From assembly GCA_019136325.1 (NCBI GenBank), contig JAGVUJ010000058.1:1-29667 (forward strand): 29,667 nt of DNA, read 5' to 3'. Origin of the DNA: Deltaproteobacteria bacterium (GTDB lineage: Bacteria > Desulfobacterota > Syntrophia > Syntrophales > Smithellaceae). A program made the position numbers and the translations under genes. The notes under the pieces are model-generated. The model made no database searches, was not told the DNA's origin, and saw nothing but the letters and a program-made list of their open reading frames with translations. This document shows, piece by piece, positions 8,462-16,151 of the stretch (positions within the stretch are counted from its first letter, which is position 1; each line of letters opens with the position of its first letter).

Positions 8462-9313
8462 TTACTTTCTCCTTGCTCTCATGACACGCGGCAATCCGGC
8501 ATAATCTCTGCGCAGGGTAATGCGCTCAAAAAACCCGGATTCTTCCAAAAGACCGCGAATATCTTTTTCCTGTTTAGCTCCAATTTCCAACAAAAGCCAC
8601 CCATTTTTTTTCAGGTAACCGGGGGCCTGATCTAACAACGTTTCAAAAAACTCCGTTCCCTTTTTGCCGGCCAGCAAAGCGGCGGCCGGTTCATAATCTT
8701 TTACGCCGGCGGGAAGTTTTTTATATTCTTCCTCCGAAATATAAGGAGGGTTGGAGACAATGATGTCGAAAACCTCTTCGACGGGATCAAACAAATCCCC
8801 CGGCCGAAAATCAATTTTATTTTCCAGACCCAAGGCGTGGGCATTTTTCCTGGCCAGCGCCAACGCTGATGCGGAAATATCCGTGGCGATAATTTCCGCA
8901 AAGGGAATTTCCTGGGCTAATGCCAGCGCTATGGCGCCGCTTCCCGTGCCGATATCCAGAATTCTCAATTTCGCAGAACCGGTTTTACGGCATACGTCCA
9001 GGGTTTCTTCAACAATGATTTCCGTATCGGGACGGGGAATTAAAACAGCTTGGTTAACTTCCAAAGAAAATGTCCAGAAATTTTTGCGTCCGGTGATGTA
9101 AGCCACCGGCTCCCAATGCAATCTTCTGGCGATCAGATTTGTAAATCCGGCAAACTGTTTATTGCTGACGATCATCGTCGGATTTTTCAGAAATTCCAGA
9201 CGATCGCAATTCAGGCAAAATGAAAGCAGAACTTCGGCATCCAGTCTGGCCGAAGGGATTCCCGCGTTTTCCAAAGCATGGGCTGCATCATTAAGAATGT
9301 CGTGAACAATCAT
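8462..9313 (-). CDS. prmC: Peptide chain release factor N5-glutamine methyltransferase
   Basis: PrmC (HemK) methylates the glutamine of the GGQ motif in release factors RF1 and RF2. The 283-residue protein has an N-terminal helical release-factor-binding domain (about 1-80), then the SAM-binding motif ILDIGTGSGAIALALA (from residue 118) and the catalytic NPPY at 188-191 (IIVSNPPYISEEE). ATG at 9313 has AGGAA five to six bases upstream. prfA, its likely substrate, is encoded about 700 bp away on the same strand, but a + strand gene lies between them, which breaks the common prfA-prmC adjacency. prmC is the first gene of the operon with murA, hisD and ubiE. Confidence 0.97.
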   Translation of the reverse strand: MIVHDILNDAAHALENAGIPSARLDAEVLLSFCLNCDRLEFLKNPTMIVSNKQFAGFTNLIARRLHWEPVAYITGRKNFWTFSLEVNQAVLIPRPDTEIIVEETLDVCRKTGSAKLRILDIGTGSGAIALALAQEIPFAEIIATDISASALALARKNAHALGLENKIDFRPGDLFDPVEEVFDIIVSNPPYISEEEYKKLPAGVKDYEPAAALLAGKKGTEFFETLLDQAPGYLKKNGWLLLEIGAKQEKDIRGLLEESGFFERITLRRDYAGLPRVMRARRK

Positions 9314-9364
9314 GGCGTTTCCTGAAGGATGTCATGCAACAACAGAACCATCCGGAGATGGGTA

Positions 9365-9393
9365 AAAATAAAATGTTGCAAAAAAAATGTCAA
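9365..9393 (-). promoter_or_regulatory. Predicted sigma-70 promoter for prmC-murA-hisD-ubiE
   Basis: On the - strand there is TTGACA (9388-9393), a 17-nt spacer and TATTTT (9365-9370). Transcription would start near 9357 and leave a leader of about 45 nt before prmC. It overlaps a promoter on the opposite strand at 9376-9404. Prediction by eye only. Confidence 0.55.
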
Positions 9394-9404
9394 GTGTTTA
9401 TAAA
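9376..9404 (+). promoter_or_regulatory. Predicted sigma-70 promoter for the HEPN-like gene
   Basis: On the + strand there is TTGCAA (9376-9381), a 17-nt spacer and TATAAA (9399-9404). Transcription would start near 9411, about 66 nt before the ATG at 9477. Because it shares bases with the prmC promoter, the two polymerases would compete for one site, or one regulator could act on both. Prediction by eye only. Confidence 0.5.
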
Positions 9405-9476
9405 TCCAAGCTATTAATTTTAAAAAGAAATGACCTGTACCGAACAAAAAGGTATGGATGACTTTTGAGGGAGTCT

Positions 9477-9971
9477 ATGAAACCGGGCGCAAGTCTGACC
9501 GAAAGATTCGATGGCTGGTTTGTTAAACCGATAGAAAAATTAAAGGAACTTCCGGAAGGCGACGGAGGGTTCCTCGCCCTTTCCGCCGCGCTTTTTCTTT
9601 GCGAACGATATTACCGGGCTGTGACCGACACGCTCAACGGAAAGAGAGACGACGAAACGTTTAAGATGGCTGCGGCCAAAGATTTAGGGCTCAGTCTGGA
9701 CGATTTTAATGCTTTCTGGATTGTGTATCGGAACGGTGTGCAGCACCAGGGAACACCTAAAAAATACATCGATAAAAAAAATCAGCTCAAGTACTTCTTT
9801 CATATTGCCGACGAATTCGGCGGCATTCCGGAAATATGCAAAATCAATGCTTACAAACGCGAAATCAGATTAAATGTCTGGAAATTCGCCGACCTGATTA
9901 TCCGCAAATTCAAAACGAATCCTGTTGTTTTCCAAAAAGCGGTTTCACATACTTTTCCGGAAGTGAAGTAG
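9477..9971 (+). CDS. Small HEPN-like protein (RNxxxH motif), function unknown
   Basis: I do not recognise a named family for this 164-residue protein. It is soluble, with no signal peptide or membrane segment. Two predicted long helices (around GFLALSAALFLCERYYRAVT, 31-50, and SLDDFNAFWIVYRNGVQH, 73-90) end in RNGVQH at 85-90, which fits the R-N-x-x-x-H signature of HEPN domains, many of which are RNases in toxin-antitoxin and antiviral systems. A non-catalytic HEPN role is possible. The start at ATG 9477 is chosen because GAGG ends six bases before it; an in-frame TTG at 9465 is less likely. It is on the opposite strand to all neighbours, sits between prfA and prmC, and has no obvious antitoxin partner next to it. 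Confidence 0.7.
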   Translation: MKPGASLTERFDGWFVKPIEKLKELPEGDGGFLALSAALFLCERYYRAVTDTLNGKRDDETFKMAAAKDLGLSLDDFNAFWIVYRNGVQHQGTPKKYIDKKNQLKYFFHIADEFGGIPEICKINAYKREIRLNVWKFADLIIRKFKTNPVVFQKAVSHTFPEVK

Positions 9972-9987
9972 GCCGGGAAGACCGAAA

Positions 9988-10035
9988 AATAAAACATGCC
10001 GGGTCGATTCCCGAGACTCACATGCCTGTTTTATT
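9988..10035. terminator. Possible bidirectional terminator between the HEPN-like gene and prfA
   Basis: AATAAAACA (9988-9996) and TGTTTTATT (10027-10035) are perfect inverted copies, with a small CGGG/CCCG hairpin (loop TCGATT) between them. Either strand would give a stem bounded by an A-rich and a T-rich run, placed where two convergent genes end. The GC stem is only four base pairs and the outer stem is AT-rich, so strength is doubtful. The right arm lies inside the last codons of prfA. Confidence 0.35.
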
Positions 10036-11097
10036 CAGGGCTTCGGCCTGATAATGCGCGGCCAGAGCGTCAATCATGGCCCCGATGTTGCCGTTGATGA
10101 AATTATCCAGGTCGTAACGGGTCAGATTGATACGATGGTCGGTAATCCTCCCCTGTGGGAAATTGTAAGTGCGGATGCGTTCGGAACGGTCGCCGCTGCC
10201 CACCTGATTTTTTCGGGTTTCAGACATTTCGGCGTTTTGCTTCTGAATGACCGCATCCAGTAATCGCGCGCGCAATACTTTCAGGGCCTTGTTTTTATTT
10301 TTCAGTTGCGATTTCTCATCCTGGCAGGTGACGACGAGGCCGGTAGGCAAATGGGTGATACGCACCGCGGAATCCGTTGTATTGACGCTTTGGCCGCCGT
10401 GACCGGTGGATCGATAAACGTCAATGCGCAAATCGTTGGGATCAATATTGACTTCGACCTCTTCCGCCTCAGGCATGATGGCTACCGTGACGGCGGATGT
10501 GTGAATTCTACCCTGAGCTTCCGTGACCGGAACCCGCTGAACGCGATGCACGCCGCTTTCGTATTTCAGGCGACTGTATGCGCCGCTTCCTTCGATTTGG
10601 GCGATGATTTCCTTGAATCCGCCAACGCCTCCCGCAGGCGAACTGCTGACAACTTCCACGCGCCAGCCCTGAGATTCCGCGTAGCGCGCGTACATGCGAA
10701 ACAAATCTCCGGCAAAAAGACCGGCTTCATCGCCTCCCGTACCGGCTCTGATTTCCAGGAAGACGTTTTTATTATCGTTGGGGTCCTTGGGCAGCAGGAG
10801 AATGTTTAATCTGCTTTCCAGCTCAGCCTGCGTTTGCTTTAATTGCGGCATTTCTTCCTTGACAATGACCTTCAGATCTTCGTCGCCTTCCGACAAAACC
10901 TGCTGGTATTCTTCTATCCGGCTTCTGACGGCATTATATTCGCGGGTGGCCTCCACCAGCTCTCTCAGATCTGCGTATTCTTTGGCATATTTTTGATACA
11001 TGCCCGGTTTGGAAACGATTTTCGGGTCGCTGAGCTGACCTTCCAGCTCGCGGTAACGCAGCTCAATTTCACGAAGTTTATCCAGTATAATATCCAT
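10018..11097 (-). CDS. prfA: Peptide chain release factor 1
   Basis: RF1 reads UAA and UAG and triggers peptide release in the ribosome. The 359-residue product has the family length. The codon-recognition tripeptide is PVT (190-192, in [19 protein letters not shown]), within the usual P-x-T variation of RF1, and the peptidyl-transferase motif GGQ is at 234-236 ([10 protein letters not shown]). The start is set at 11097 ([12 protein letters not shown]) because it aligns with normal RF1 beginnings; the frame is open back to a GTG at 11178, but that extension does not look like RF1. No good Shine-Dalgarno sequence precedes 11097. The glutamine of GGQ is the expected target of PrmC encoded at 8462-9313. 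Confidence 0.97.
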   Translation of the reverse strand: MDIILDKLREIELRYRELEGQLSDPKIVSKPGMYQKYAKEYADLRELVEATREYNAVRSRIEEYQQVLSEGDEDLKVIVKEEMPQLKQTQAELESRLNILLLPKDPNDNKNVFLEIRAGTGGDEAGLFAGDLFRMYARYAESQGWRVEVVSSSPAGGVGGFKEIIAQIEGSGAYSRLKYESGVHRVQRVPVTEAQGRIHTSAVTVAIMPEAEEVEVNIDPNDLRIDVYRSTGHGGQSVNTTDSAVRITHLPTGLVVTCQDEKSQLKNKNKALKVLRARLLDAVIQKQNAEMSETRKNQVGSGDRSERIRTYNFPQGRITDHRINLTRYDLDNFINGNIGAMIDALAAHYQAEALNKTGM

Positions 11098-11371
11098 GTT
11101 GTTTTTTGAGAAAATTAATATTTTAGGTGATTCAATGAGGCACCATCGTATGCATCCTTCCTGATGAGTGAAGGGCACCTATAAATGGCGAGGCCGGGCG
11201 GTATGTAATAAAATTTCAGATTGACAAGAAAAATTACCGACAATGACACATCCATAATGTCCAAAATGATCAAGACCGTTGCCTGTATTCGGGATGAAGT
11301 AGGGAAAATGAATTTTCTCCGTCATGATCTATTCCAAGACATTGATATTGTTTAAATAATATTCTATTTTT
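11098..11371. other. Intergenic stretch between rpmE and prfA
   Basis: These 274 bases hold no gene I can support. On the - strand a 48-codon ORF runs from ATG at 11325 to TAG at 11179, with only a weak GGA seven bases upstream; its product is not recognised and has no motif. I found no clean promoter for prfA and no strong terminator for rpmE, so prfA may be read through from rpmE. Confidence 0.5.
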
Positions 11372-11608
11372 TCAGCTCTTTTTCTTGCTTTTAGACGGCG
11401 TCGCGTTAGCTTTGGCTTCGTACTTCTTTTTAAATCGTTCCACACGACCGGCGGTATCAACAACTCTTTGCTTGCCTGTCATAAAAGGATGGCAGTTGGA
11501 ACAAATTTCCGTCTTGATATCTTTTTTTGTTGATTTCGTCTGGATAACATTACCGCAAACACACGTGATTGTGGTTTCTGTATATTCCGGATGGATTCCT
11601 TCTTTCAT
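11372..11608 (-). CDS. rpmE: 50S ribosomal protein L31, zinc-binding form
   Basis: The 78-residue protein starts MKEGIHPEY and has the four zinc-ligand cysteines of the C+ form of L31 (Cys16, Cys18, Cys36, Cys39), then the conserved HPFMTGKQ segment and a basic, lysine-rich tail. L31 links the large and small subunits near the central protuberance. An AGGAGG lies about 12 bases before the ATG, somewhat far. It follows rho and precedes prfA on the same strand; the rho-rpmE-prfA order is common in bacteria. Confidence 0.97.
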   Translation of the reverse strand: MKEGIHPEYTETTITCVCGNVIQTKSTKKDIKTEICSNCHPFMTGKQRVVDTAGRVERFKKKYEAKANATPSKSKKKS

Positions 11609-11689
11609 TTTTTGTCTTTTCCTCCTGTTTTTTATCTACAACGAATGATTGATGTTTTTAGCTTTATTGCAAAATTGTAGGCCTGCCTT

Positions 11690-11717
11690 ATAATATATGC
11701 AATAAAAATTCAAGCAA
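11690..11717 (-). promoter_or_regulatory. Possible promoter for rpmE
   Basis: On the - strand, TTGCTT (11712-11717), a 16-nt spacer and TATTAT (11690-11695) lie in the AT-rich gap between rho and rpmE. Transcription would start about 75 nt before rpmE. The match is moderate and the region is AT-rich, so a chance match is possible. Confidence 0.35.
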
Positions 11718-11740
11718 AAACAAAAACATTTTTTATACGA

Positions 11741-12988
11741 TTAAGAATTCATCGAATCGAGAAATTCCTGATTCGTCTCGGTTTTTTTGATTTTTCCGAT
11801 AATAAATTCCATGGCGTCGACCGGATTCATTTCCTGCAACAATCTGCGCAGTATCCAGACGCGGTTGAGATTGTTCTTGGGAATCAGCATTTCTTCTTTT
11901 CGGGTTCCGGAACGGATCAGATCGAAAGCGGGGAAGATACGACGATCGGCGATCCGGCGGTCAAGATGCAGTTCCATGTTGCCTGTTCCTTTGAATTCTT
12001 CAAAAATGACTTCATCCATCCGGCTGCCGGTATCAATCAACGCGGTTGAAATAATTGTCAGGCTGCCGCCGTTTTCGATATTTCGGGCCGCGCCGAAGAA
12101 ACGCTTCGGTTTATGCAGCGCATTGGAGTCCACACCGCCGGAAAGCACTTTGCCACTGGGCGGGACAACGGTATTATAAGCCCGCGCCAGACGGGTGATA
12201 CTGTCGAGCAGAATCACAACGTCTTTTTTATGCTCGACCAGACGCTTGGCTTTTTCGATAACCATTTCCGCAACCTGCACATGGCAGGAAGCCGGTTCAT
12301 CGAATGTCGAGGCGATCACTTCGCCGGAAACGCTGCGTTGCATGTCGGTGACTTCTTCCGGACGTTCGTCAATCAGCAGAACCATTAAAACCACTTCAGG
12401 ATGATTGGCCGTTATGCTGTGGGCAATATCCTGCAAAAGAACCGTTTTACCGGCGCGCGGCGGGGAGACAATCAATGCGCGCTGACCTTTGCCGATCGGC
12501 GCGAATAAATCCAGCGTTCGGGTGGAGAAATTTTTGGGGTCATGCTCCAGATTTAATTTTTCCTGAGGGTAGAGCGGAGTTAAATTGTCGAACAGTATTT
12601 TGTCTCGCGCCTGTTCGGGACTTTCCATATTCACCGTGTCAACCTTTAACAGGGCGAAATATTTTTCACCTTCTTTCGGAGGCCGTACTTCGCCGGAAAC
12701 CGTATCGCCTGTTTTTAAATTAAATCTTCTGATCTGGGACGGTGAAATATAAATATCATCGGGACTGGGCAGGTAGTTGTAATCTACGGCCCGTAAAAAA
12801 CCGAATCCGTCCGGCAGTATTTCGAGCACTCCCGAACCGGAAATGACCCCGTTTTGCTCCGCCTGTGTCTGCAGGATGGCGAAAATCAACTCCTGACGAC
12901 GCATACCGCTGGCGCCGGGAACGTCCAGCTTTTTGCCCAGTTCATTCAGTTCACTGATGGGCAATCGCTTAATGTCTTCAATGTTCAT
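11741..12988 (-). CDS. rho: Transcription termination factor Rho
   Basis: Rho is a hexameric RNA-dependent ATPase that ends transcription at rut sites. The 415-residue product has the Rho N-terminal helical domain ([19 protein letters not shown]), the RNA-binding cold-shock-like fold ([15 protein letters not shown], then [16 protein letters not shown]), and the motor domain with Walker A SPPRAGKT, the Walker B region [18 protein letters not shown], the Q-loop region ([22 protein letters not shown]) and the conserved [16 protein letters not shown] block. No insertion domain is present. ATG at 12988 has AAGGAA seven bases upstream. The long leader and strong promoter before it suggest autoregulation, as known for E. 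coli rho; here that is inference. Confidence 0.98.
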   Translation of the reverse strand: MNIEDIKRLPISELNELGKKLDVPGASGMRRQELIFAILQTQAEQNGVISGSGVLEILPDGFGFLRAVDYNYLPSPDDIYISPSQIRRFNLKTGDTVSGEVRPPKEGEKYFALLKVDTVNMESPEQARDKILFDNLTPLYPQEKLNLEHDPKNFSTRTLDLFAPIGKGQRALIVSPPRAGKTVLLQDIAHSITANHPEVVLMVLLIDERPEEVTDMQRSVSGEVIASTFDEPASCHVQVAEMVIEKAKRLVEHKKDVVILLDSITRLARAYNTVVPPSGKVLSGGVDSNALHKPKRFFGAARNIENGGSLTIISTALIDTGSRMDEVIFEEFKGTGNMELHLDRRIADRRIFPAFDLIRSGTRKEEMLIPKNNLNRVWILRRLLQEMNPVDAMEFIIGKIKKTETNQEFLDSMNS

Positions 12989-13203
12989 AAAAATTTCCTT
13001 GTATTAATTTTATAACCAGGCCAATAAAAAACCATCATGAAATCATCTATTTGACTTGGTTTTACTGCATTATTTTAAAAGAAACGAAATAAAGATAATT
13101 AAGATTTTTCAGTAATTACGGATTAAGTTTCGGCTTGTGTCTTTGAATATCTGAAACGCTCCAAAGGGTAGGGCTTAAACAGCCTTTTCTCAAGTGGAAA
13201 TAA
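12989..13203 (-). promoter_or_regulatory. rho leader region with a 16-codon ORF
   Basis: The predicted rho transcript has about 210 nt before the ATG. It is AT-rich and carries one weak hairpin (GGCT/AGCC with loop GTTTA, near 13177). A 16-codon ORF starts at ATG 13035 and ends with TGA at 12985-12987, overlapping the rho start as ATGA. Its own Shine-Dalgarno is poor. No riboswitch consensus was recognised. Confidence 0.4.
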
Positions 13204-13230
13204 ATTATATTATTATAATTTAACTGTCAA
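13204..13230 (-). promoter_or_regulatory. Near-consensus sigma-70 promoter for rho
   Basis: On the - strand there is a perfect TTGACA (13225-13230), a 15-nt spacer and a perfect TATAAT (13204-13209). The spacer is two bases shorter than ideal. It lies just downstream of the Trm112-like gene, so rho can be transcribed separately from the envelope cluster. Confidence 0.6.
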
Positions 13231-13282
13231 GAAAATTTATTTTGTCCGAAAATAACTTGATCCGGCGCATGCAAAGCATCCG

Positions 13283-13453
13283 TCAGGAAATCTTCCTGGC
13301 TTCTTCCACAAGCATGACAGGGATATCGTCCTTTATTTCATACAGCAATTTGCAATTATCGCAAATGATGCCGTTAGCCTTTTCGTCCAGGCGCACCTTG
13401 CCCCGACATTGGGGACAGATCAGAATCTCCAGAAGTTTTTTATTTAAAGCCAT
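13283..13453 (-). CDS. Trm112/YcaR-like small zinc-ribbon protein (UPF0434)
   Basis: A 56-residue protein, starting MALNKKLLEILICPQC, with two CxxC pairs (Cys13/Cys16 and Cys31/Cys34) and the family ending IKDDIPVMLVEEA. It fits the Trm112/UPF0434 family, whose E. coli member YcaR is encoded beside lpxK and kdsB. Eukaryotic and archaeal Trm112 activates methyltransferases, including the release-factor methyltransferase; the bacterial role is less clear. The ATG follows the waaC stop directly (TAAATG), and a full AAGGAGG sits five bases upstream, so it is clearly translated and is the last gene of the envelope cluster. Confidence 0.9.
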   Translation of the reverse strand: MALNKKLLEILICPQCRGKVRLDEKANGIICDNCKLLYEIKDDIPVMLVEEARKIS

Positions 13454-14482
13454 TTAATCCTCCTTGATCATTTTTTGAACGGCTGTAAAAACCTGTTCGG
13501 ATGTAATATGGTCCATGCATTTTTTTTGGGGGCATTTTTTTAAGAAGCAGGGACTGCAGTCTTCTGTGGAACGGATGACCGTATGGCCGGCGCCATAGGG
13601 TCCGGTCCGGGAAGGATCGGTCGGTCCGAAAATGGCAAGAACCGGTGTGTCCACCGCCGCCGCCAGATGCATGGGACCGGAATCCGTGGTAACCACCATT
13701 CGGGCTTTTTTGTATATATACGCAAGAATCGGCAATGTTGTTTCGCCGCCCAAATTAATACTTTCAGTCGTCATGAAAGACGTTATATCCTCCAGTGATT
13801 TTTTTTCGGCGCCGGTAAAGACAACTTTCATGTGCAGTTCATTGCTGATCCGGTCGGCTAAATGCGCAAATTTCTTATTGTCCCAGAGTTTTGTTTCCCA
13901 CAACGCAACGGGATTAAAGGCAATAAACTTTCCGGCTTCCAGATGATATTTATCCAAAAGGATCTGCGCCCGATGCTCCTCTTCCTTGTTCACAGGCAGG
14001 ACAAACCTCACGCGCTTCGCTTTTCCACCGAGATAACGGGAAAAATCGAGATAACGGTCCACGGCGTGTTTATTCATATCTTCGGGAATTTTCTCATTCA
14101 GAAACAGGCCGCTTAATTCCTGCCAGGAATCGTATCCCAGTTTTCTTTTGCCGCGACTGAGCAATACAAGGATGGAACTTTTGAACAGACCGTGGAAATC
14201 AATTACCAGATCATAATTCCGTTGCCGCAATGTTTTGATCAAAGCAATAATTTCTTTCAGGGGCTGTGCGATCTTTCCTTTGCGGATATCTCTGATCCAG
14301 CTCTTGCGTCGTGAAACCAGCACCTCATCAAGCTGCGGATGATTTTTGATCAGGTCGGCGGCGGCTTCCTCCACCACCCACGTGATATGGGCTTCCGGAT
14401 ACAACAGGCGGAGTTCGGCCAGAGACGGCAGCGTATGAATCACATCGCCGATTGCGCTCAGTTTTACGATTAATATGTTCAC
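13454..14482 (-). CDS. waaC: Lipopolysaccharide heptosyltransferase I (GTG start)
   Basis: This is a GT9-family glycosyltransferase that adds the first L-glycero-D-manno-heptose to Kdo on lipid A at the inner face of the inner membrane. The start region NILIVKLSAIGDVIHTLPSL and the C-terminal donor-site block VTTDSGPMHLAAAVDTPVLAIFGPTDPSRTGPYG are typical. I chose GTG at 14482 (342 residues): it overlaps the gmhB stop as GTGA, has AAGGA six bases upstream, and gives the normal WaaC N-terminus; an ATG at 14503 would add seven residues. A cysteine-rich tail (CSPCFLKKCPQKKC) follows. WaaC and WaaF are close relatives, so the I/II assignment rests on sequence resemblance by eye. Confidence 0.88.
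   Translation of the reverse strand: MNILIVKLSAIGDVIHTLPSLAELRLLYPEAHITWVVEEAAADLIKNHPQLDEVLVSRRKSWIRDIRKGKIAQPLKEIIALIKTLRQRNYDLVIDFHGLFKSSILVLLSRGKRKLGYDSWQELSGLFLNEKIPEDMNKHAVDRYLDFSRYLGGKAKRVRFVLPVNKEEEHRAQILLDKYHLEAGKFIAFNPVALWETKLWDNKKFAHLADRISNELHMKVVFTGAEKKSLEDITSFMTTESINLGGETTLPILAYIYKKARMVVTTDSGPMHLAAAVDTPVLAIFGPTDPSRTGPYGAGHTVIRSTEDCSPCFLKKCPQKKCMDHITSEQVFTAVQKMIKED
13459..13465 (-). promoter_or_regulatory. Strong ribosome binding site of the Trm112-like gene
   Basis: AAGGAGG lies five bases before ATG at 13453, inside the last codons of waaC. This is the best-matching site noted in the window and is strong evidence that the 56-codon gene is real. Confidence 0.8.
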
Positions 14483-15066
14483 GTTACGTCCTTGAGAATC
14501 CATTGAACCGCTTCCAGAATGTCTGCGGCAATAAATTCCGGTGTATTCTCCGGCGTCGCCCTGTCCGGTCCGTCGTTGCGCAATAGACCGTCACCGTATC
14601 CTGTTCTGACCAGAATTCCCTTCGCGCCGACGTTCCTGGCCGTTTCCATATCGATGAATCGGTCCCCCACAAAATACGACATTGTTAAATCGATATTTAA
14701 ATCCCTCGCCGCCTGCAACAGCATTCCCGGCGCCGGTTTGCGACAATTACAAATCCGGCGATACGGTTCTACCCCTTCGGAGGGATGATGAGGACAGTAA
14801 TAAAAATTATCGATAAATGCTCCCCGTTGAAGCAAATCCCTCTGCAAGGAATCATTGGTTTCCTGCACGAATGCTTCGGTCAGCAAGCCTCTGGCCACAC
14901 CCGACTGATTGGAAATCACGACTGCCTTCATCCCGCTGGCGTTGATCATCCTGACGGCTTCATAAGCGCCGGGCATGACCTTCAGTTTATCGAGGCTGTC
15001 GAGGTAGCCGACTTCTTCATTAATGACCCCGTCCCTGTCCAGAAAGACGGCTCTGTTTTTTTTCAT
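14479..15066 (-). CDS. gmhB: D-glycero-beta-D-manno-heptose 1,7-bisphosphate 7-phosphatase
   Basis: GmhB removes the 7-phosphate in the synthesis of ADP-heptose, the donor for WaaC and WaaF. The 195-residue HAD-family protein has the DxD nucleophile motif FLDRDGVINEE (Asp10, Asp12), the motif II region VVISNQSGVARG, a zinc-loop with CPHHP and CNCRKPAPG, and the motif IV region YFVGDRFIDMETARNVG. It overlaps waaF by four bases at its start (ATGA) and waaC by four at its end (GTGA), so all three heptose genes are probably translationally coupled. Confidence 0.94.
   Translation of the reverse strand: MKKNRAVFLDRDGVINEEVGYLDSLDKLKVMPGAYEAVRMINASGMKAVVISNQSGVARGLLTEAFVQETNDSLQRDLLQRGAFIDNFYYCPHHPSEGVEPYRRICNCRKPAPGMLLQAARDLNIDLTMSYFVGDRFIDMETARNVGAKGILVRTGYGDGLLRNDGPDRATPENTPEFIAADILEAVQWILKDVT
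14489..14493 (-). promoter_or_regulatory. Ribosome binding site setting the waaC GTG start
   Basis: AAGGA lies six bases before GTG at 14482, inside the 3' end of gmhB. It supports the GTG over the ATG at 14503. Confidence 0.7.
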
Positions 15067-16130
15067 GGTTTCTTATCCCGGTGGTCTGAAAGTAAATTTT
15101 CGGCGACGGATAGAACATCCTGCGCAGAAATCAGATTCATGCAACGAAAATCAGTCGGACATGTTTTTTTCAGGCAGGGACTACAGGAGACTTCTTTGCG
15201 GACAACGATTGATTTTTTCCCCACGGGTGAGGTTGTGACGGGATTCGTTGAGCCGAAAATGGCTATCGTGGGAATATTCAACGCGCCGGCGACATGCATG
15301 AGCCCGGAATCGTTACTGATAAAAAGACGGCATTGAGAAATCAGATAAATTGCCTCCCGGAGTGAGGTTTCTCCGGCCAGATTAATGATTTCAGTGCGCG
15401 ACGATTTTTGGACGCGCAGGGCGGTATCCCTGTCACCCCTGCCCCCTAGAATAATGCCCTGCGCAGGAAATTTTTCATTAATCCGGTCGATTGTTTCCGC
15501 GAATCTTTCCGGGAACCATTTCTTGGCCGCTCCATAGGTGGCGCCCGGCGCAAGCCCGATCATTATTTTGTTGGTTTCAGAAACGTACCGGCGTACTATA
15601 TTCTGCGCCTCATCCGGACGGATTTTCGTTTCCAGATTCATTTCGCGATTCGCGGGAACGCAACCCAGCGCCTTTACCATTTCCAGATAATAATCGACCT
15701 GATGAACGTTTCTGATTTCGCGGGTTCGATGCACTCTGTGGGTCAGCAAAAGTCCGCGGGCGTCGGAATCGTAACCGGCCCGGACCCGTATCCCTGCCGC
15801 GACGGCAATAATAGCCGCCTCGATGGCATTCTGTAAAAGGATGGCCGCGTCAAATTTTTTTTCTTTCAGCTTTTGCGCCAGCCGGAAAACACCGGTGGAA
15901 CTGTCGTATTTATTTTCGTAAAGGATTACGTCATCCAGATCGGAAAATATTTTATAAATGTCTGCGACCCACGGTTTGACCAGCATGGCGATGTGCGCTT
16001 GCGGATAAGTGGCCCGGATGGACGCTACGGCCGGCAAGGTTAAAACAGCATCGCCAATCCAGTTGGTGCCGCGAATTAAAATTTTTTTTATGCCCTCACG
16101 AGGCAGTTTTTTAACAGTTCCCGTTTTCAA
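15063..16130 (-). CDS. waaF: Lipopolysaccharide heptosyltransferase II (TTG start)
   Basis: A second GT9-family heptosyltransferase, expected to add the second heptose of the inner core. The 355-residue product has ILIRGTNWIGDAVLTLPAVASIRATYP near the start, the WaaF block GLAPGATYGAAKKWFPERFA in the middle, and FISNDSGLMHVAGALNIPTIAIFGSTNP in the donor-binding domain. The start is TTG at 16130, with AAGGA seven bases upstream (16138-16142). The C-terminal tail again has cysteines (CSPCLKKTCP, FRCMNLIS), as in the other heptosyltransferase. It ends in an ATGA overlap with gmhB. Confidence 0.92.
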   Translation of the reverse strand: MKTGTVKKLPREGIKKILIRGTNWIGDAVLTLPAVASIRATYPQAHIAMLVKPWVADIYKIFSDLDDVILYENKYDSSTGVFRLAQKLKEKKFDAAILLQNAIEAAIIAVAAGIRVRAGYDSDARGLLLTHRVHRTREIRNVHQVDYYLEMVKALGCVPANREMNLETKIRPDEAQNIVRRYVSETNKIMIGLAPGATYGAAKKWFPERFAETIDRINEKFPAQGIILGGRGDRDTALRVQKSSRTEIINLAGETSLREAIYLISQCRLFISNDSGLMHVAGALNIPTIAIFGSTNPVTTSPVGKKSIVVRKEVSCSPCLKKTCPTDFRCMNLISAQDVLSVAENLLSDHRDKKP

Positions 16131-16137
16131 TAGAAAG

Positions 16138-16142
16138 TCCTT
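16138..16142 (-). promoter_or_regulatory. Ribosome binding site setting the waaF TTG start
   Basis: AAGGA lies seven bases before TTG at 16130, in the short gap after lpxK. It supports a rare TTG start. Confidence 0.65.
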
Positions 16143-16151
16143 TTATCGATT

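Noticed and set aside
11098..11178. 5' extension of prfA to a GTG at 11178
   Set aside because: The extra 27 residues are unlike RF1; [12 protein letters not shown] at 11097 aligns with family starts.
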